From NCBI GenBank assembly GCA_029204225.1, contig CM055107.1, positions 9,107,472 through 9,171,471 on the forward strand: a stretch of DNA of 64,000 nt. Direction: 5' to 3'. Made by a program: the position numbers and the translations under genes. This DNA comes from Diphasiastrum complanatum (Eukaryota > Streptophyta > Lycopodiopsida > Lycopodiales > Lycopodiaceae). Below the pieces are notes generated by a model. It saw only the letters and a list, made by a program, of their open reading frames with translations. It was not told where the DNA came from and ran no database searches. This document shows positions 11,000 to 50,734 of this stretch, piece by piece (within the stretch, counting starts at the first letter, position 1; each line of letters begins with the position of its first letter).

Positions 11000-13860
11000 C
11001 TCTGCCTCTGCCTCTAGCTCTAGCAGACTGTCACATGCCCTGGCTAGATCCAACGCGTAACCCTTTGGATTTGCCCCTTGCCCCTACCCCTACCCCTAGG
11101 TATTGGTGGGGCAGTAGAGGTACTAGGGGCACATGCTCCTGGCTCCTGATCAAACTGCACATACAGATCGGCTAGGCTGGACCTACTGCTAGATCTACCA
11201 GTACCCCTAGCTCGTACACGGCATCAAAAAATCCCTCTGTGCTCAACGTGGTCTCCAATAAGCAGTCCAATGTCTCGTCATCCTGCTCTACCTGGGTCTC
11301 TGCATCTGGATCGACATACCGGGGCCCAGGAGGGGTAGGAGAAATGTGTGTGAAGTCAAAGCCCGCTGTTGCCTCCTCCTACCCATGGTCTACATCCTCT
11401 AATGGGCGCGCATGCTGATCCTCCTACACATCGAGGACACAACGTCAGTACATCCACAAAGCTAACACATTCAAAGAACTCACAAGCAAAACAAAAAATT
11501 TTATTTGTAATTTCATAACTTGAAACAAAGATTTTCATTACCTGAGTAGGCATAGTAGACTCTGAAAGAGGTGTGTCATCGAGAGCATTATGGTCGGATG
11601 CAACTCTGCTGGTGGGGGCCTTGGGGGCCCGTCTAGTAACTCGTCTCGGTCGGATCGCCTCATCCTGGATATCCTCATAAATCTCTGCCATGATATCTTC
11701 CTCTTGTACAACTGGCTTTGTCCCGTCCTCAAGAAACATCACACAATTATTTGGGTTCACCTCCAAGATGGAAAGAGAACTCTCCGCGACGTGACGAAGT
11801 AACTTGTTGGTATTGCAAAACACCAACCTCTCGCACTGCTCCATTGATAGCCTGTTGCGCTTTTTCGTGTGAACAAGCACCCAAGTGCTCCAGTTTCTCT
11901 CACATGTCGATGCCGAGCAATCCTAGAAACAATATGCACAATACAAATAAGTAAGAACCTTTCTCGAAAACACCACATACGATTGAAAAGAAGACAACGA
12001 TGAACAAAAGAAGAAAAAAAATATGGTAAATACCTGTGAGAGGACACGAAACCGGGGTGAGGTCCCCAAAAATACCCCACCATGTAACTTCCCGAAGTCT
12101 GCTATCTCTCTCCTTCGCCAACTCCCTCAAGAATGCTCCCAACTGGCTCTTGTACCTGCTGTATTGAACCTCCAACTCTTATAGCTGCCCCTGTCCTGGG
12201 TAGATCCGCGACACATATGTGTCCCAATCAGCTGATAGCTCCTCGTCCTGTAGCTAGCTAGCTGACTACCATAACGGGTGTAGTAGGTGAGCCATTCATT
12301 GCATGAATGGGTCGATGGAACTTATCCCACCCTCGTAACCATATGGATATGAGCTGCTCCATCCTACAAGCAAGAAACGTTCAAGCAATAGATCATAAAC
12401 GATCACCAACAGCCATGAGGACATACAATGAACTGAACATTTTTTAATATAATGCTGAATTGAAGTGACATACATACCTGGCCTCTAGAAGAAGTGGCCG
12501 CTGCAAAGTCTCACGATGTGGTCCATGAACTTGTACACAACCCCATGGTACTGCCCTCTCGATCCACCAGCCGAAGAACCGCATACATGGGTCTCAACAC
12601 AGTGACGAGCTGATCCACATCATGCCAAAAGTCCATGGCAAAAATTGTAGCAATGAAGGCCACACCAATAGGTCTCCGACTTTGGTCCCAAGCAATGAAC
12701 TCCATAGATGTGGCCATCCTACGCAGTGACTCACGACACTTGAGCAAGCGCTCAAGCACCAATACATGATATCCAAATCTGATGGAAGCAGGCTTCCACA
12801 AGTCCTAGCTACTGTGCATGCGAAACATGGCCAAGGCGAGACGCTTTGGTTTGACAAAGTTCACTAGAGTCATGGCTCTGGATGTGATAGCAATGACCCA
12901 ATCCAGACGCGAAATCTCCTTGAACATCAAGTCAATGGAGTGGGCTGCACAAGGCGTCCAAACAATGTGGGGGTAAGTAGTTGTTAAAATCCTCCCCATC
13001 TCAAAGCAGTTGGATGCATTGTCTGTGACAACCTGCACCACATGAGCGGGGCCAATATGTTGTATGGCTCCATCAATTTGCTCAAATATATAGCGCTCGT
13101 CCTGGATGGCACCTCCACGAGAGGAGTCAATTGTCTTTCAGAACATGGTGCCCATGCAACTGGAAATCAAGATGTTGATGACTGACCTACTCCGCATGTT
13201 AGTCCATCCACCTGCCATGATGGAGCAGCCAAAAACCTCCCAGCCTGACTTAAGTTGTTGCAACTGTGTATCAACATGATCGTATGTTGCCCTAAGGTGT
13301 GTGGTGCGAAGGGCCTCAGTGGTCAGGGGCCTATAGACAGGGGTGCACACCGTCACAGCAGCAACGACATCTCTGAATAGGTGGGTGTCCGCTATAGGAA
13401 ATGGTAGGTTCATGCCATAGAACATGTTTACCAATGCCCTATTAGCTACCTCATCATTGCCCCATCGAAAGGACTGACGAATGGTGCTTTGAGGCAGGGT
13501 GGAGCATGAGGTGGATCAGCCTCGAGGTGGACGCGGTGGTGGGGGTGTTGCTCGAACATCGACAACAGGCTCTGCGTCTGACGAAAGTGGGACACTACTA
13601 GTAGATGAGGGCACGGCTGGAGGTGGCCTTGATGTGCTAGGCCTGTCAGCTGCAGAAAATGTGGAAGGTTTATCAGGTGTAGCAGAAGTGGAAGGTCTCT
13701 TAGGATGTTCCGATGTGGTGGGAGGTGTGGTGGATGTGATAGGAGGTGTCGTAGATGTGGATGGTCGGCTAGTGGAAGCAAATGCAGCAGCACCTACCTG
13801 TCTCATCCTCTCAAGAATGCTCGAGGGAGTGATTGGTGGCTGATGGCTAGAGGAGAGGGG
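11000..13860 (-). pseudogene. hAT-superfamily transposase remnant
   Basis: Read on the - strand: a Pro/Ser/Thr-rich N-terminal linker (13806-13516), then GMNLPFPIADTHLFRDVV, WEVFGCSIMAGGWTN and, after a break, VVQVVTDNASNCFEMG and HIVWTPCAAHSIDLMFKEI (13041-12805). These are the signature of the DUF659/RNase H-like core of plant hAT transposases, in which D..N and C..H surround catalytic residues. Continuing to lower coordinates: WDQSRRPIGVAF (about 12700), WGIFGDLTP (12085) and the C-terminal dimerisation motif KKRNRLSMEQCERLV (about 11870), then an acidic tail and an Arg/Gly-rich end. Segments are split by stops, frame changes and possible introns (GT after the frame ending near 11545). The BED zinc finger expected at the N-terminus is not present here. 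No terminal inverted repeats were identified. Confidence 0.82.
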
Positions 13861-15466
13861 CCTTGACTAACAATTGGTGCAATAGCAGGTCCCTAGCCCA
13901 AGATATACTCTTCTCTAACTGCTCAAACACCTACTCCAATGACCCCTGGATGGAAATCTAGGATGACATTTTTCCAAGAAATTCAATTTCTTCTACAAAC
14001 GGTGGCTCGACTTCAAGAACATATTGCAAAACTACAAGTGAAGGTGGAAGCACAATAGATGCAGATCGCCAACATTACTCAGTACCGTGACTCCACCGAA
14101 ATACCCCATATTTAGAATATGGATTGGATTTTGGCAAATATTCAAAGCCAAATTAAGATCCAAGCTGCCACCATCGCATCCATCTAGGATGCCTAGGAAC
14201 AACGACACTCAAGATCAACCCCAACAACACACGCAAACATGGGCCGATGTTCTCAAAGGTAACAAAACTCCCATTTTGTTTATATCAACTACTTTCAACG
14301 AGAATCGATTACGGGAACACTGGGAGCTATAGGAACTGCAGTGCCTGACCGCGAGTAAGTCTCAATCATACGATGTCGGTCCGCCTCTAGAACCATGGGG
14401 CAACCTCGTATGCCAACTAAGGCCATGGACATGTAATTAGGGCTTATTATGATGTTTCACAAAAAGTTAAGATGGCATTTATCCATATGAGACATCTCCA
14501 TGCTAGGCTTTGGACTTGGACCAAAATTTTGGCAATTGAAACCACATGGCAATCACACTTGAGAAGATCGGCACTTGTAACATTCCATTAAAACTACCAT
14601 CAAAGATTGAAAAAAGACGTCTTCACATAAGGACAAAAATTCCACATTAAATTGCCACATGGTTGTGCATGTGAAATATCATTTGAACTTTAAATACTTA
14701 AATACACCAAACATTTTGCATGGTTTTGCATGGAAATTCCAAGCAAAATCTGTTATCAACTATCAATTTTGTTGACAATCGATTAGTATGGATATTTTTT
14801 GCAAGGATTTGACACATGTACCTAGTGTGGCTAATTTTCCCATAAAGGCATCCACTCCCAACTCTCATATTAGCAGTGACTTTTGTTATGTATCATAAAG
14901 ATCCCAAAAGCGATGGCCTCGTAAGGGGTGGAACGCAGGTTTGGGGTTATTGACATGTTTGATGCCATTGATGACGTGTGTCACGGATTTGAATTGTGCT
15001 TGAGGAGGGGCTCACTTGTACTATGTATATATAGACATGAGGAGCCTTTTGCCATTCACTTAGATTATTCGAGAAGACATGGATGGAGATCGACATGGAT
15101 AGAGATCGTGTTCTATGTTTGATTGGGATCCCACTTTGAAGACTAAAGCTCCACAAGTCGAGTATCTACTTAGTTGACAATGCATGTATACCCAACTATT
15201 TGCAAGTGTCAATCTTCTAAATTGTTTTAGAGTTAAGTAATTTGAAGGTCCCACGACTAGATGACAATTTTGTAAGGAGTTGAGGAACGTAGTTTGAAAA
15301 AAATACTCCCCCAATACTCCCATCTCTCCACCTGCCTCCTCCCTCTCTCGTCATGGTGGGGAGAAATCTCCTTTTCTCCTATCGTGAATGCTCTCTTTCT
15401 CTTCCATGGTGGTGGGAGGAGGGATGGTAGTTCAACCCTTGGGATCATGTACTCCCTTACAACAAG

Positions 15467-15467
<1 letters not shown>
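13861..15467. other. No confident gene
   Basis: AT-rich flank with short open frames. A + strand frame at 14087-14332 contains QTWADVLKGN, faintly reminiscent of the start of a plant retroelement ORF1, but it is too short and isolated to call. Confidence 0.5.

Positions 15468-15468
<1 letters not shown>

Positions 15469-15497
<29 letters not shown>
15469..15497. repeat. (CT)n microsatellite, ~29 bp
   Basis: Perfect CT dinucleotide run, 3' of the enolase gene. Confidence 0.95.
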
Positions 15498-18400
15498 AGA
15501 CGAAGGATTTTCCTACATTTAATTTATGCAGGTTCTTTCTCCCAATGATGGGATAGTCCACATATCTTGTCATAGTGAGAGGGATAAAGTGATTGGTTCT
15601 TCACAAGGGAGCTGGGATATCTGACCTATTGAGAGCGAGCCTAGAATGAGTTGTATGGCACATGCTATTAACATGCCCCTTACACCACCATTGATTCTCT
15701 GCAAGGCTTAAGAGGTACTCTCTATTTTTTCCCATTGGAACACAAAATCACTTCGTGCAAGACACTATATACATACCAAAAATTCCAATTGAGCACAATC
15801 AATAACATTGATCGATTCAAATGGACTACCACCAAAGTGGGGGGTCAAGGAACATGTTTGAAAGCTCTTTGAAGATCGTTATAGTGAGGTTTCAATATTC
15901 TTATTCCATTTTAGGCTTAATTCTTCTTTCTAGATTTTCACATTTCTTTGCTTTTTGGGAATAGTAGGTATACTTGTTCTCCTCACTCTTTTGTTCAAAT
16001 GATGTGAATCTTGCCTAAATTTTGTACAATTGGAGCTGCTCTGAGTTTATCTTGAATTTGAGTTGACGTAAAAAGTATTTTACTGGCATGAACACAACTT
16101 GATCAGATCAAGGGGGGAGCACCAATTCACATTCTTCAGATCAAGCCAGCTGTAACTGGGACTTGCACACTTCTCAACCTTTCTTGTCGTATCTTGAAAT
16201 TTACTTTCAAGTAGATTACCTGATTTGTCTTTCAAGTAGCTTTGATCTTGGTTTACCCTTCACTGAAATGCAAGTCCTACTTTCCATCCAAATTACAATA
16301 AATCTTCATCATACTACATGAAGAGGGAGTGAGTGCCCTAATCAATACACATTGTAACTTTGATCTGAGCCCAGAATTTTTACCAGAGAAAAAGTTTGTC
16401 GATCCATTTCTGGGATGAATGGAAGACCTCTTGTTATTATTCATAATGTTTCTTGATTTCCAAGGGTAGGCTCAAACTTGGGACCAAAGAAACTTTGGAT
16501 GTCAAGCTAAACAACTGAGCCAACCCCATTGGGTATGTTATTCATAATGATGTAAGTAATGATGAACTGCTAAAGAAGGAATCTTGAATGAACGGAAAAT
16601 CTCAGGTTACTCGTACTGTTTTTAGTAATGATAAACTGCTAAAGAGGGAATATAAGTTCACCGATCCATTTCTGGAATGAATGGAAGACCTCATGTTATA
16701 ACGATGTCAGTAATGATGAACATGTCACTCAGCTCTTGGCTACTCATGACAATTATATACTTTTCTAGAAAAACTATACCTGATAAGGAAATTCAAATAA
16801 GTACTTACGCTAAAACTGATGCAAACTTATGGCATGCTTGAGTCTCCCGGTCTACTGCCAATGGAGCTAGCAGAATTGCATGTATGGCATATACATATGG
16901 ATCCTCTCATGGTGACTGCACTTGAACATTAATATTATTCATACTGCGAAAAACCAGAAATCTTCCCAAGAAGTCAGTGTGTTGGTCAGAATCAGGGCTA
17001 ACTAGATTCCAATGATGCAGACCTGCTATGGCAGCCTTAAAACCAGTTTTAAAAAGGATAAGGACCCATTGATTCACACTAAAAGCTCGAATTTGAAAGT
17101 GTTATGACAAAAAACTTCTCTGCTCAGTTAAGGTTTTTAAGTTGATTTTTCATCGATTTGCAAGGTTTTTCGTTCCAAACCTGCTAGGGGGTAGTTGTAG
17201 GTTTCGAATGTAGAAGAGAGACTAGTCAGTGCTATAATTAGCATGTTGATTGACAAGCACCAATAGGTTAAGCGTTTTATTCTTGAGATGGATGAAGAAC
17301 TTCAAGATGATGTTACAGCTAGATACTGTGATATGTGATACTATGCATATGCAATAGATGTTATCAGGGAACCATAGGAATATGCATATAAATTATATTT
17401 GATCAGAACACCAAACATACCACACAGCAATTGGACTGACATAAAGCCGCTATACACAAGCCCCGTAATCCAGTACAATTCACATTGTGCCAGACCAGCT
17501 ATTAGTGGGTGACATAGACAATGACGACATAGATAATGAATAAAAGTATGTTGGACACTTGGTGGGTCCTGTCACTAAAGTACTATTGGCTAAGCCTACA
17601 AAGTGGGCCTCGCCATAGTACATCATACAGGTAAAGTAATAAGTGCGAGGGCATTGGCTTCATGTGTGTATAAGCCCAATCCAATGAGCACACTAATTAG
17701 TTTTGTAAAACTTGTAAAATTAAGAATAAGTGACTAGGGGCTTAAAAACTCTAAAATGACATTGGAGGCCCTAAATCAAGTTGCTAATAAAAAAAGCTAA
17801 AAGGGCCCAAATTAGAACTTACATGAAACATGTGATTGCCCTTTGTGCTTTCTTAGCACCATTAGATTCATTTTGTGTTAATTTAAACGGTTTGGATTAG
17901 AATCCTTGCCATTGTAACTAGCCAATAGGAGAAAACACCTATGTTGCAATCTTTGAAAAAAAAATTCAAATGCTAATTGTTAAAGGTTGGAAAGGTCAGC
18001 TTTTGGTTACACCTCCAGCCTGCAGCAACTAGTACGTTAGCTTTACTTGCCTCCTCTTTCAAGTCATGTTCATAACTATTAATAGAGAGACCATTTCTTA
18101 TTTAAATCAACAGTGAGAAGAACAAGCCAAAAGCAGGACTGTAAAGGCATACTGCACACATCCATGCATATATTCCTCCCAGAACATCGCTAGCGAGCGA
18201 AGTGACTATTTAAGAGATCATAAATAGTCATCCAAAACCACTTGCCACCTTTTTTTTATAAAACTCGAACCATCAGGAACAAGTGAACATAAGATCTGGT
18301 AAAAAAAGCACTTATCCTATGATTTAAATGCTTGTATAGCCTTTTGCATGTACAGTTAGTGGCAATTAAAGGATGCAATTCTCAAATATTATCTGTACGT

Positions 18401-18537
18401 AATCTAATGGCCTGCCAAGCTCATCTTTATGACGTCAAACTCATGCCGTTATCAAAGAACTCATCACCATCGCATTTGATGTCTACTAAAGTTCACTACG
18501 TTAACAAGAAATATTATCCAATTTTCCAAAACTGAAC
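15498..18537. other. 3' flank of the enolase gene, no recognisable gene
   Basis: About 3 kb of AT-rich sequence without credible open frames. The part nearest 18537 must include the enolase 3' UTR and polyadenylation region, but no single AATAAA-type signal stands out. Confidence 0.6.
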
Positions 18538-43302
<24,765 letters not shown>

Positions 43303-43540
43303 CGCTTCCCGATCGAGCTCTCCTTATCGAAACGATGATCGTTCCTTCGTAAATCGATGATATCAGACGCACAAAACTGACGAGAAATCAAAGAAAAATT
43401 ATATCGCTGCTGTCTCGTTTATTTCAGCTTTCGATAAGGGTTTTAAATGGCACGGCATCTATTCCACCCGACCACTTAGATCTCTGCCACGTGGCAAACC
43501 GACACCCGGAGCCTTTATAAGTAGACACGTGGCAAAATCT
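43303..43540 (-). promoter_or_regulatory. Enolase core promoter and 5' UTR
   Basis: On the - strand a TATAAA box sits at 43519-43514, about 210 bp before the ATG, so a start site near 43485 and a 5' UTR of about 180 nt are likely. Two G-boxes (CACGTG) flank it, at 43526-43531 (inside ACACGTGGC, an ABRE-type core) and 43488-43493 (inside GCCACGTGGC, a perfect 10 bp palindrome). Such elements bind bZIP/bHLH factors and suggest stress, abscisic acid or light input. A weaker TATA-like stretch (GATATAATTT) lies nearer the ATG at about 43395-43404. The ATG context is AAGCGATGGC, favourable for initiation. Confidence 0.65.
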
Positions 43541-45594
43541 GAACGTCTATGATGAGATCCAACGGTGATGAGATCGTACGTGCCATTAAGGTACCAGTAA
43601 TCTGCTTTCGAGGACGAGATGTGATATATCGGAGGAGATGGTCACCCACCCGCTTTTTTTTGGTAGTTTCTCGGTCGCCAGCCAATTTGGATGGTCGGGG
43701 GACTCAAGACTAGATAATATGTGGAGGCATATGCCTTCAACGCGTGTCTTAATATTGTGACATGGTGGACCCACCTTATGATGCAATGTAGAGCACAAGG
43801 TAGGAGGAAAGGCTATTGGAGACTCGATGACAAGGCGCTTGGGCCTTCTCTTGCGTAAGAACATTTTTGCTTGATTTTAAGGTGCAATATGAGGTTTTCA
43901 CTTAAAATATTCCTCATGATTGCCTACTTAGCTTTTTTGGCATAAAATGATGTGTGCTTCTAGCATTTGGGCTGATAGCGGATAGGTGTTGCATTTTCAT
44001 AGGTTCTGAACGCAGATGTTCAGAGCCATAGCGGACATTTGAATGGCCAAAACGTCAATTACGCCCGGTAGCAAGCCGTGAGCAGGGCCTGCTACCCTAT
44101 AAAAGGCAGCCTTCAACGCACCTCGCCCCAGGGCAGCTTGATGCGTGAAGGTTGCCTGCTACACACGATAGCAGGCATGCTCACACCCGCTACCTAGTTC
44201 GTAGTTGCTGCACAACAAGGGCTTCCCTCATCATGCAAGGTGCAAGAACATTATACAAAGAAAAAGCAAGCACTTGGCTTTACATATATAGTCAATCATG
44301 TTGTGCGATGGGGCTTGGTTTTTAAAACACTGGAAAGTATTGAGATCTGAGACTTTCCACAATGTCAAAACCGTGAGAAGATTCCTTTCTATCATGGAAA
44401 ATTCATTTTCACTTGTCCACTATGAGCTTGGCAAAATTTTGCTCATTCATTCCATAGAGACGACATGCTTTATAGGGCATAATGTCTCTAGCTCATAGCA
44501 TACATCTTCTCCAATCCATATGTAACTCCCCTCAAAAAAGTAAACAAATTGGATGATTTCTCTGTCTATGGTAAAGGCATGCCCATATGGATTTCCAAGC
44601 ACCAAGTACCCTAACCCATGACAAGACCTTGAGTGCTCTAAAGCTTGACCGAGCACCACCTTTATTAGACATAAATATTTTATCATCAATGTTTTTGTTT
44701 CCCCCCTATATTAAAAAGTATAAATATGTACAATCCAAGTGTCTTGGTGTTAATCCAAATTGCCTTATTGTTATCTAACTTAAACTATATGTATTCACTA
44801 TGTGAAAGAGAAGTAAAAGGTTTGAAAAAATTTCCATCAAAATCCAAAGAAATTAATTCCTTCCAAATATTATAAAGAAAAGTTGATCTAGTGGTATGCC
44901 ATGAGTGTCGTTGTTGTGAAAGTTTAATGCTTTATGGCATAAACCCATGGGTTTGGATGACCGTATTCCCAACTGAAGCTGTGAAGCTACTACAACAAGA
45001 AGCCCAATACTTTCTATTGTAACGATTACAAGAGGCTTCATGTTGGAAAAATAAGAGGGCTTTAAGCTAATTTTGCCACATAAAGTTTGCAAAAAAAATT
45101 ATTGGGGATACAAAACCAAAGAACAGTCAAGGGGGCCTTGCCACAACAATGTTTTCTAGTCATTAATAATACCCCCCCACCCGAGCGTGTTGGAGTTACT
45201 CATACTTCTACTAACTTCATTTTGCCTTATGAGACCCTTTAACTCATTATAAATATTTGGTTAGTCTAAAAGTTACTTAAACAATCTGCAATTTTACTCG
45301 CATATGCTAACAGTCTGTAGATTTACACGAAGTTCAAAACATTTAGCATTTGCTTTACAAAAATACACGGAGTTCGACACAAGTTGGAAAAGATCCCAAA
45401 AGGGAGAAAATATTGATAAATGTCAAGTCACAAAAATTTTAACTCGGTAAAATATTAAAAGGCATAGGTCGGCAAAAAATCCCAACTTTGACCAGTCAAG
45501 ATACGAATGTCAACTCAATGGAAATGTCACTCATCAAGAAAAAATTATGGGGCTACATTAGTCACACACTAGCAAAGCCCAATAAACCACCTGA
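43541..45594. other. Upstream of enolase: no gene; possible LTR-type promoter at 44.1 kb
   Basis: No credible open frame. At 44098-44104 the + strand has TATAAAA within a block of repeated gtagcaggc words that can fold: GCCTGCTA (44154-44161) pairs perfectly with TAGCAGGC (44169-44176). A decayed + strand copia gag starts 1.4 kb downstream, so this may be the promoter part of its LTR. That link is inference. Confidence 0.4.
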
Positions 45595-46980
45595 ATTGCT
45601 TGCACAACGGGAAGCCAAAGAAGACAAAGCCCTAGCTATAATCTCTCTCAATTTGAGAGATACATAGATAGCCCATGTGACAAATTGTTCTACTTCCAAT
45701 GAATCTTGGAATATAATTTTTGGCTTATGAGACAACAAATGTCACCACATGTCTCTTTCTCATGAAGAAATTTCTTGCCATAAAGATGTGTGAGAATACC
45801 ATTGTGTGTAATCACTTAACTAAATTCAAGCAGTTACCAAATCAACTAGTAGCCATAAGAGTACCCGTTTTAGATGAAGATGTTGTGATGCCATTGCTTT
45901 TTAGTCTTCCATCTTTGTATGATAATCTAGTGTTACAACTAAGCAACATTCCTAAAGTAACCTTATAAAAGGTGTCATCAAGTATACTACAATAAGAAAT
46001 AAAAAGAAAAGTCTCTTCCTCTTCCAACAACAAATCTCTTGTCTTGGTTGCAAATAAGTAAGAACATACCAACAAGAAGAAGAATTCAAAAGACAAGAAA
46101 CAAGTATCTACTCAATCAAGTAGCCAGCAACAACTAGCACAACAACAGTAGCAGAACTCAAAACCTAAGACCAAATTATTTTGCAAGTAATGCAACAAGA
46201 CAAATTATGATATCAAGGATTGTGGAATCCTCAAACATAATCAGGCCAAAAAGAAGATGTAGCAACAGTAAAATGAGGACGCTTCTAATATAAAGAGTGG
46301 TCAAGATGCCCTTCACCTACTCATGATATGTGCCAAGTAGGGATACCATTACATGGTATCTTGATTTTGGAGCCTCATAACCCTTGATGCCACACATTAG
46401 CTAATTACATAATTGTCAAAGCCAAATACAAAATGCATTTTCTTTAAAGACTCAAGATCCCATAAGGTGGAAGGACAAGGATCCATTCACTTCGAATTTT
46501 CAAATGCAGTAACAAGATTACTTCATAATGTTCTCTATATGCCAAAGCTTACCAAGAATATGGTCTCAAACAATATGTTATCTGACCAAGGCTATCAAGT
46601 ATTATCCATATCTAAGCAATGTCTCATCATAAACCTTGAGTCTAAGCAATTTTTTGAAAGCCATTAGAGAGCTTTGTACATCTTGAGTCACGGACATGCA
46701 TTCAATGTTAATGAAGTTTTTGAAAATACCAAGATATGGCACAACACCTAAATTTTAGACCTATCTTGTATGTGTATCACCATAGCATGGTTAAGGATTT
46801 GCTTTTATTTACTACTACTTCAAACATCAAGAATAATGTTTGTGAGATGTGCTTGATAGGCAAACAATCTAGAACTAAATTCCCTGGGGGACATGCCACC
46901 AGAGCTAAGTCCATCATATAACTAATTCATCTTGATATGTGTGGTCCTTTGAGCACACCCTCACTAGGTTTTGCATTATA
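45595..46980 (+). pseudogene. Decayed Ty1/copia gag-protease-integrase start
   Basis: The + strand reads through several frames: AKEDKALAIISLNLRDT, stop, SWNIIFGL, then (45720-45967) CLFLMKKFLAIKMCENTIV and LPLLFSLPSLYDN-like Gag core; a broken CCHC region near 46180; WYLDFGAS (protease active-site region, Asp-Phe-Gly where Asp-Ser-Gly is usual) near 46355; LHNVLYMPKLTKNM (46525); and NNVCEMCLIGKQSRTKFP (46830), the GAG-pre-integrase finger, followed after a stop by LIHLDMCGP (46925), the first strand of integrase. Similarity ends near 46980. Dead and truncated. Confidence 0.8.
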
Positions 46981-47984
46981 TTTTTATCATGTGTAACCTT
47001 TCTTAATCAATCTAAAGAAGTTGTGAAAATTCTATTTCCTAGATGAAGAAGGGAAGAAAAAAAATCTTGACCTACAAAGAATCATTGATGTTCTAAATCT
47101 AAAGTTGCAAGAACTTTGTTCACTAAGTAAAACTGAAAAATTATAAGAAACTTACTAAGGTCAATTGAAAAATAAATTGTTGGAGGATCGTGGGATTTCA
47201 GCAGGCATCAGCATATACCTAGTTAGATCAAAGATCTATAGAATATATCAGAGATTATTTCAAGTGAAGGTTATTTCTCCGAAAATATCATCGAATCCCT
47301 CGCCAACTTGAAAAAATACTTTGATTTGCCATAAGAACATTCGTCGAGCCTACCAAGCATTTATTAAAATCTACCTCCAATCAAGTAGGTGAAGGTCAAT
47401 TTTTCCAAATTCGTAAAAGCATCTCAATAAACTTTTACCAAAATAGCCAGAGTTAGAGGACCGATCACCAAGAAAATCACTCAAAGAACAGTGTTATGTT
47501 AAACTTCAGAGAGAAGAAAAATAAAAATTCTAAGGTATTTCAAGTCTACAACTTGAGAGCTTGTAGCTATGGTTGATTGCCTTTATGCTAGAGATGATGA
47601 TTCTGGCTTTTATTTTGGAAATACCATAAAACCTATTGTCCTATAATAATATAGAGTCAGTGGTTTGATTGTAGTTAATGTGTACCAGTTTTCATACACG
47701 ATCAATATCAAAAAGTCGTCTTGAAGCGTGTGACAGACTTAATCATATTGGTTTGAGGTGCTTGTTGTCTTAGCAAACTAGGTAAAGCTAATTATTCTGG
47801 ATATCCAAGTCCATGCACCTTACCATCTAGAGCTTTCAATTTTGGTCCATCATGATAACCATACTTGTGATACCTTTGTTGAATAATCCTAGGATTAAAC
47901 GAATAAAATGTGGTCTCGTGGCTGGTACAATTGCACAAATGACAATAAGTATCAACCGGGTGTCGTTTTATTTTTGTGCCCCAC
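46981..47984. other. No recognisable gene
   Basis: About 1 kb of AT-rich sequence after the copia fragment, with only short open frames. Confidence 0.55.
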
Positions 47985-49090
<1,106 letters not shown>

Positions 49091-49469
49091 AACCGAAAAT
49101 TGGTCGGATTATGTAAAAAATGGTCAGAACTTCAAACGGGTGGTGTTTGCAGGTTTGTGGGCTCGACACGAACCCACAGGTTCATTCACAACTCAATTCC
49201 GACGCCGTTTGACGAGGGGGATGCCACTAAATGGACTATTTCCAACATTTATGAGAACTGGTCCAGTGTCACCGAACGAAGTCCGTTCTTTTGGACCCTC
49301 TGTTTCGTCCTATGTTGCATGCCGAGATGAACCTGCAGGACTAAATCGGGCTCCAAATGATTCAGTACTCACACAAAAACGTGCGTCCGAACCAAAAACC
49401 CTATATGCATTCTTGGGATTCTAGGCCCGTCAAAATTGGTCGGATTCAGTAAAAAACGGTTAGAACTTC

Positions 49470-49766
49470 AGATTTTCTTAAGACTCAATTTTTTTCGAAG
49501 ACTCGAATTTTTTCAAAACTTGAATTTGTCTAATGACTCGAATTTTTCCAAAGACTCGAATTTTTTTGAAGGATCGAAGGACCCTTTGTACTGTCAAGTC
49601 AAATTTTTCAAAAGACTAGATTTTTTCGAAAGACTCAATTTTATCAAAAGACTCGATTTTTTTTTTCCAAAACCTCGAATTTTTTAGAAGACTAGAATTT
49701 TTCCGAAGACTCGAATTTTTTTAAAGACTCGAATTTTTCCAAAGACTCGAATTTTTCAAAGATTCA
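49470..49766. repeat. GACTCGAATTTTTCC-type minisatellite, array 1
   Basis: About 15 imperfect units of 18-20 bp (gactcgaatttttccaaa and variants), with an embedded ggaccctttgtactgtcaag module at about 49577. The same unit and module recur at 60.5-61.4 and 63.2-63.9 kb. Confidence 0.9.
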
Positions 49767-49878
49767 AATGTTAGATATTCGAGATGCAAGATGTGCGAGA
49801 TCAGCCATGATCCAAATCCTCTCGGTCGCCACCTAGATCGGCCTCCATTGTTCGTCAACGACGGGCACTCTTTACTAG
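49767..49878 (+). mobile_element. Helitron-like 3' end, copy 1
   Basis: A conserved block (gatattcgagatgc onward) leads to a hairpin GTTCGTC-AAC-GACGGGC (49850-49866, two G-T pairs). Eight nt later is CTAG (49875-49878) followed by T and a TA/TG-rich stretch. A short GC-rich hairpin 7-12 nt before CTRR-T is the diagnostic Helitron 3' terminus. No Rep/helicase gene is present, so this would be non-autonomous. The 5' TC end was not located. Confidence 0.6.
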
Positions 49879-50110
49879 TATGTATATATGTGTGTGTGTG
49901 TGTGTGTATCTATATATATAAAGATATTTTAGAGAGAGTGTGTAAGGTTGTCGTAAAAAAATTAATCCAGTGCCGCCAAAAGTGTCACACTCTGCCCGCA
50001 AAAAATGTGACCTATTCTAAAGATAAAAGCTAAAAAACGTTTTTGAAAATAAGGTAAAAAAACCAACACAATGAAGCCTTTTTTTTTTACATCCATCTGG
50101 TAGGGCGTGT

Positions 50111-50158
50111 GTAACCCACTCTACTCTCCTATGTCACGCATAGAGTAGGGTGGGTTAC
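50111..50158. other. 17 bp inverted repeat (hairpin)
   Basis: GTAACCCACTCTACTCT (50111-50127) pairs with AGAGTAGGGTGGGTTAC (50142-50158) with one mismatch and a 14 nt loop. It lies about 135 bp before the long CT array. Confidence 0.75.
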
Positions 50159-50290
50159 CCGTTGCACATCTCCAATCCTTGCACATCTCCTCACGCTCGC
50201 CGTCTTTGCCCGCTGCCTCCCTACTTGCTATCCGTGCATGGTGTATCTCTATCTCGGTCTGGCTCTTGCTCGCTCTCCAAATCTCTAAGC

Positions 50291-50572
<282 letters not shown>

Positions 50573-50734
50573 ATTGCACGCATCATTTGCAACATATATG
50601 ATATGTGCAACGCATTTGTTAATCGTAGACCTTTTTTGCTTATTTTTTTAATTGATTTTTTGCAGAGCCGAGCAGATTCACAACCGTTTTCAAAAAAGCA
50701 GAATCATTGCTGCTAAGAAACAATCGGTTTTGTA

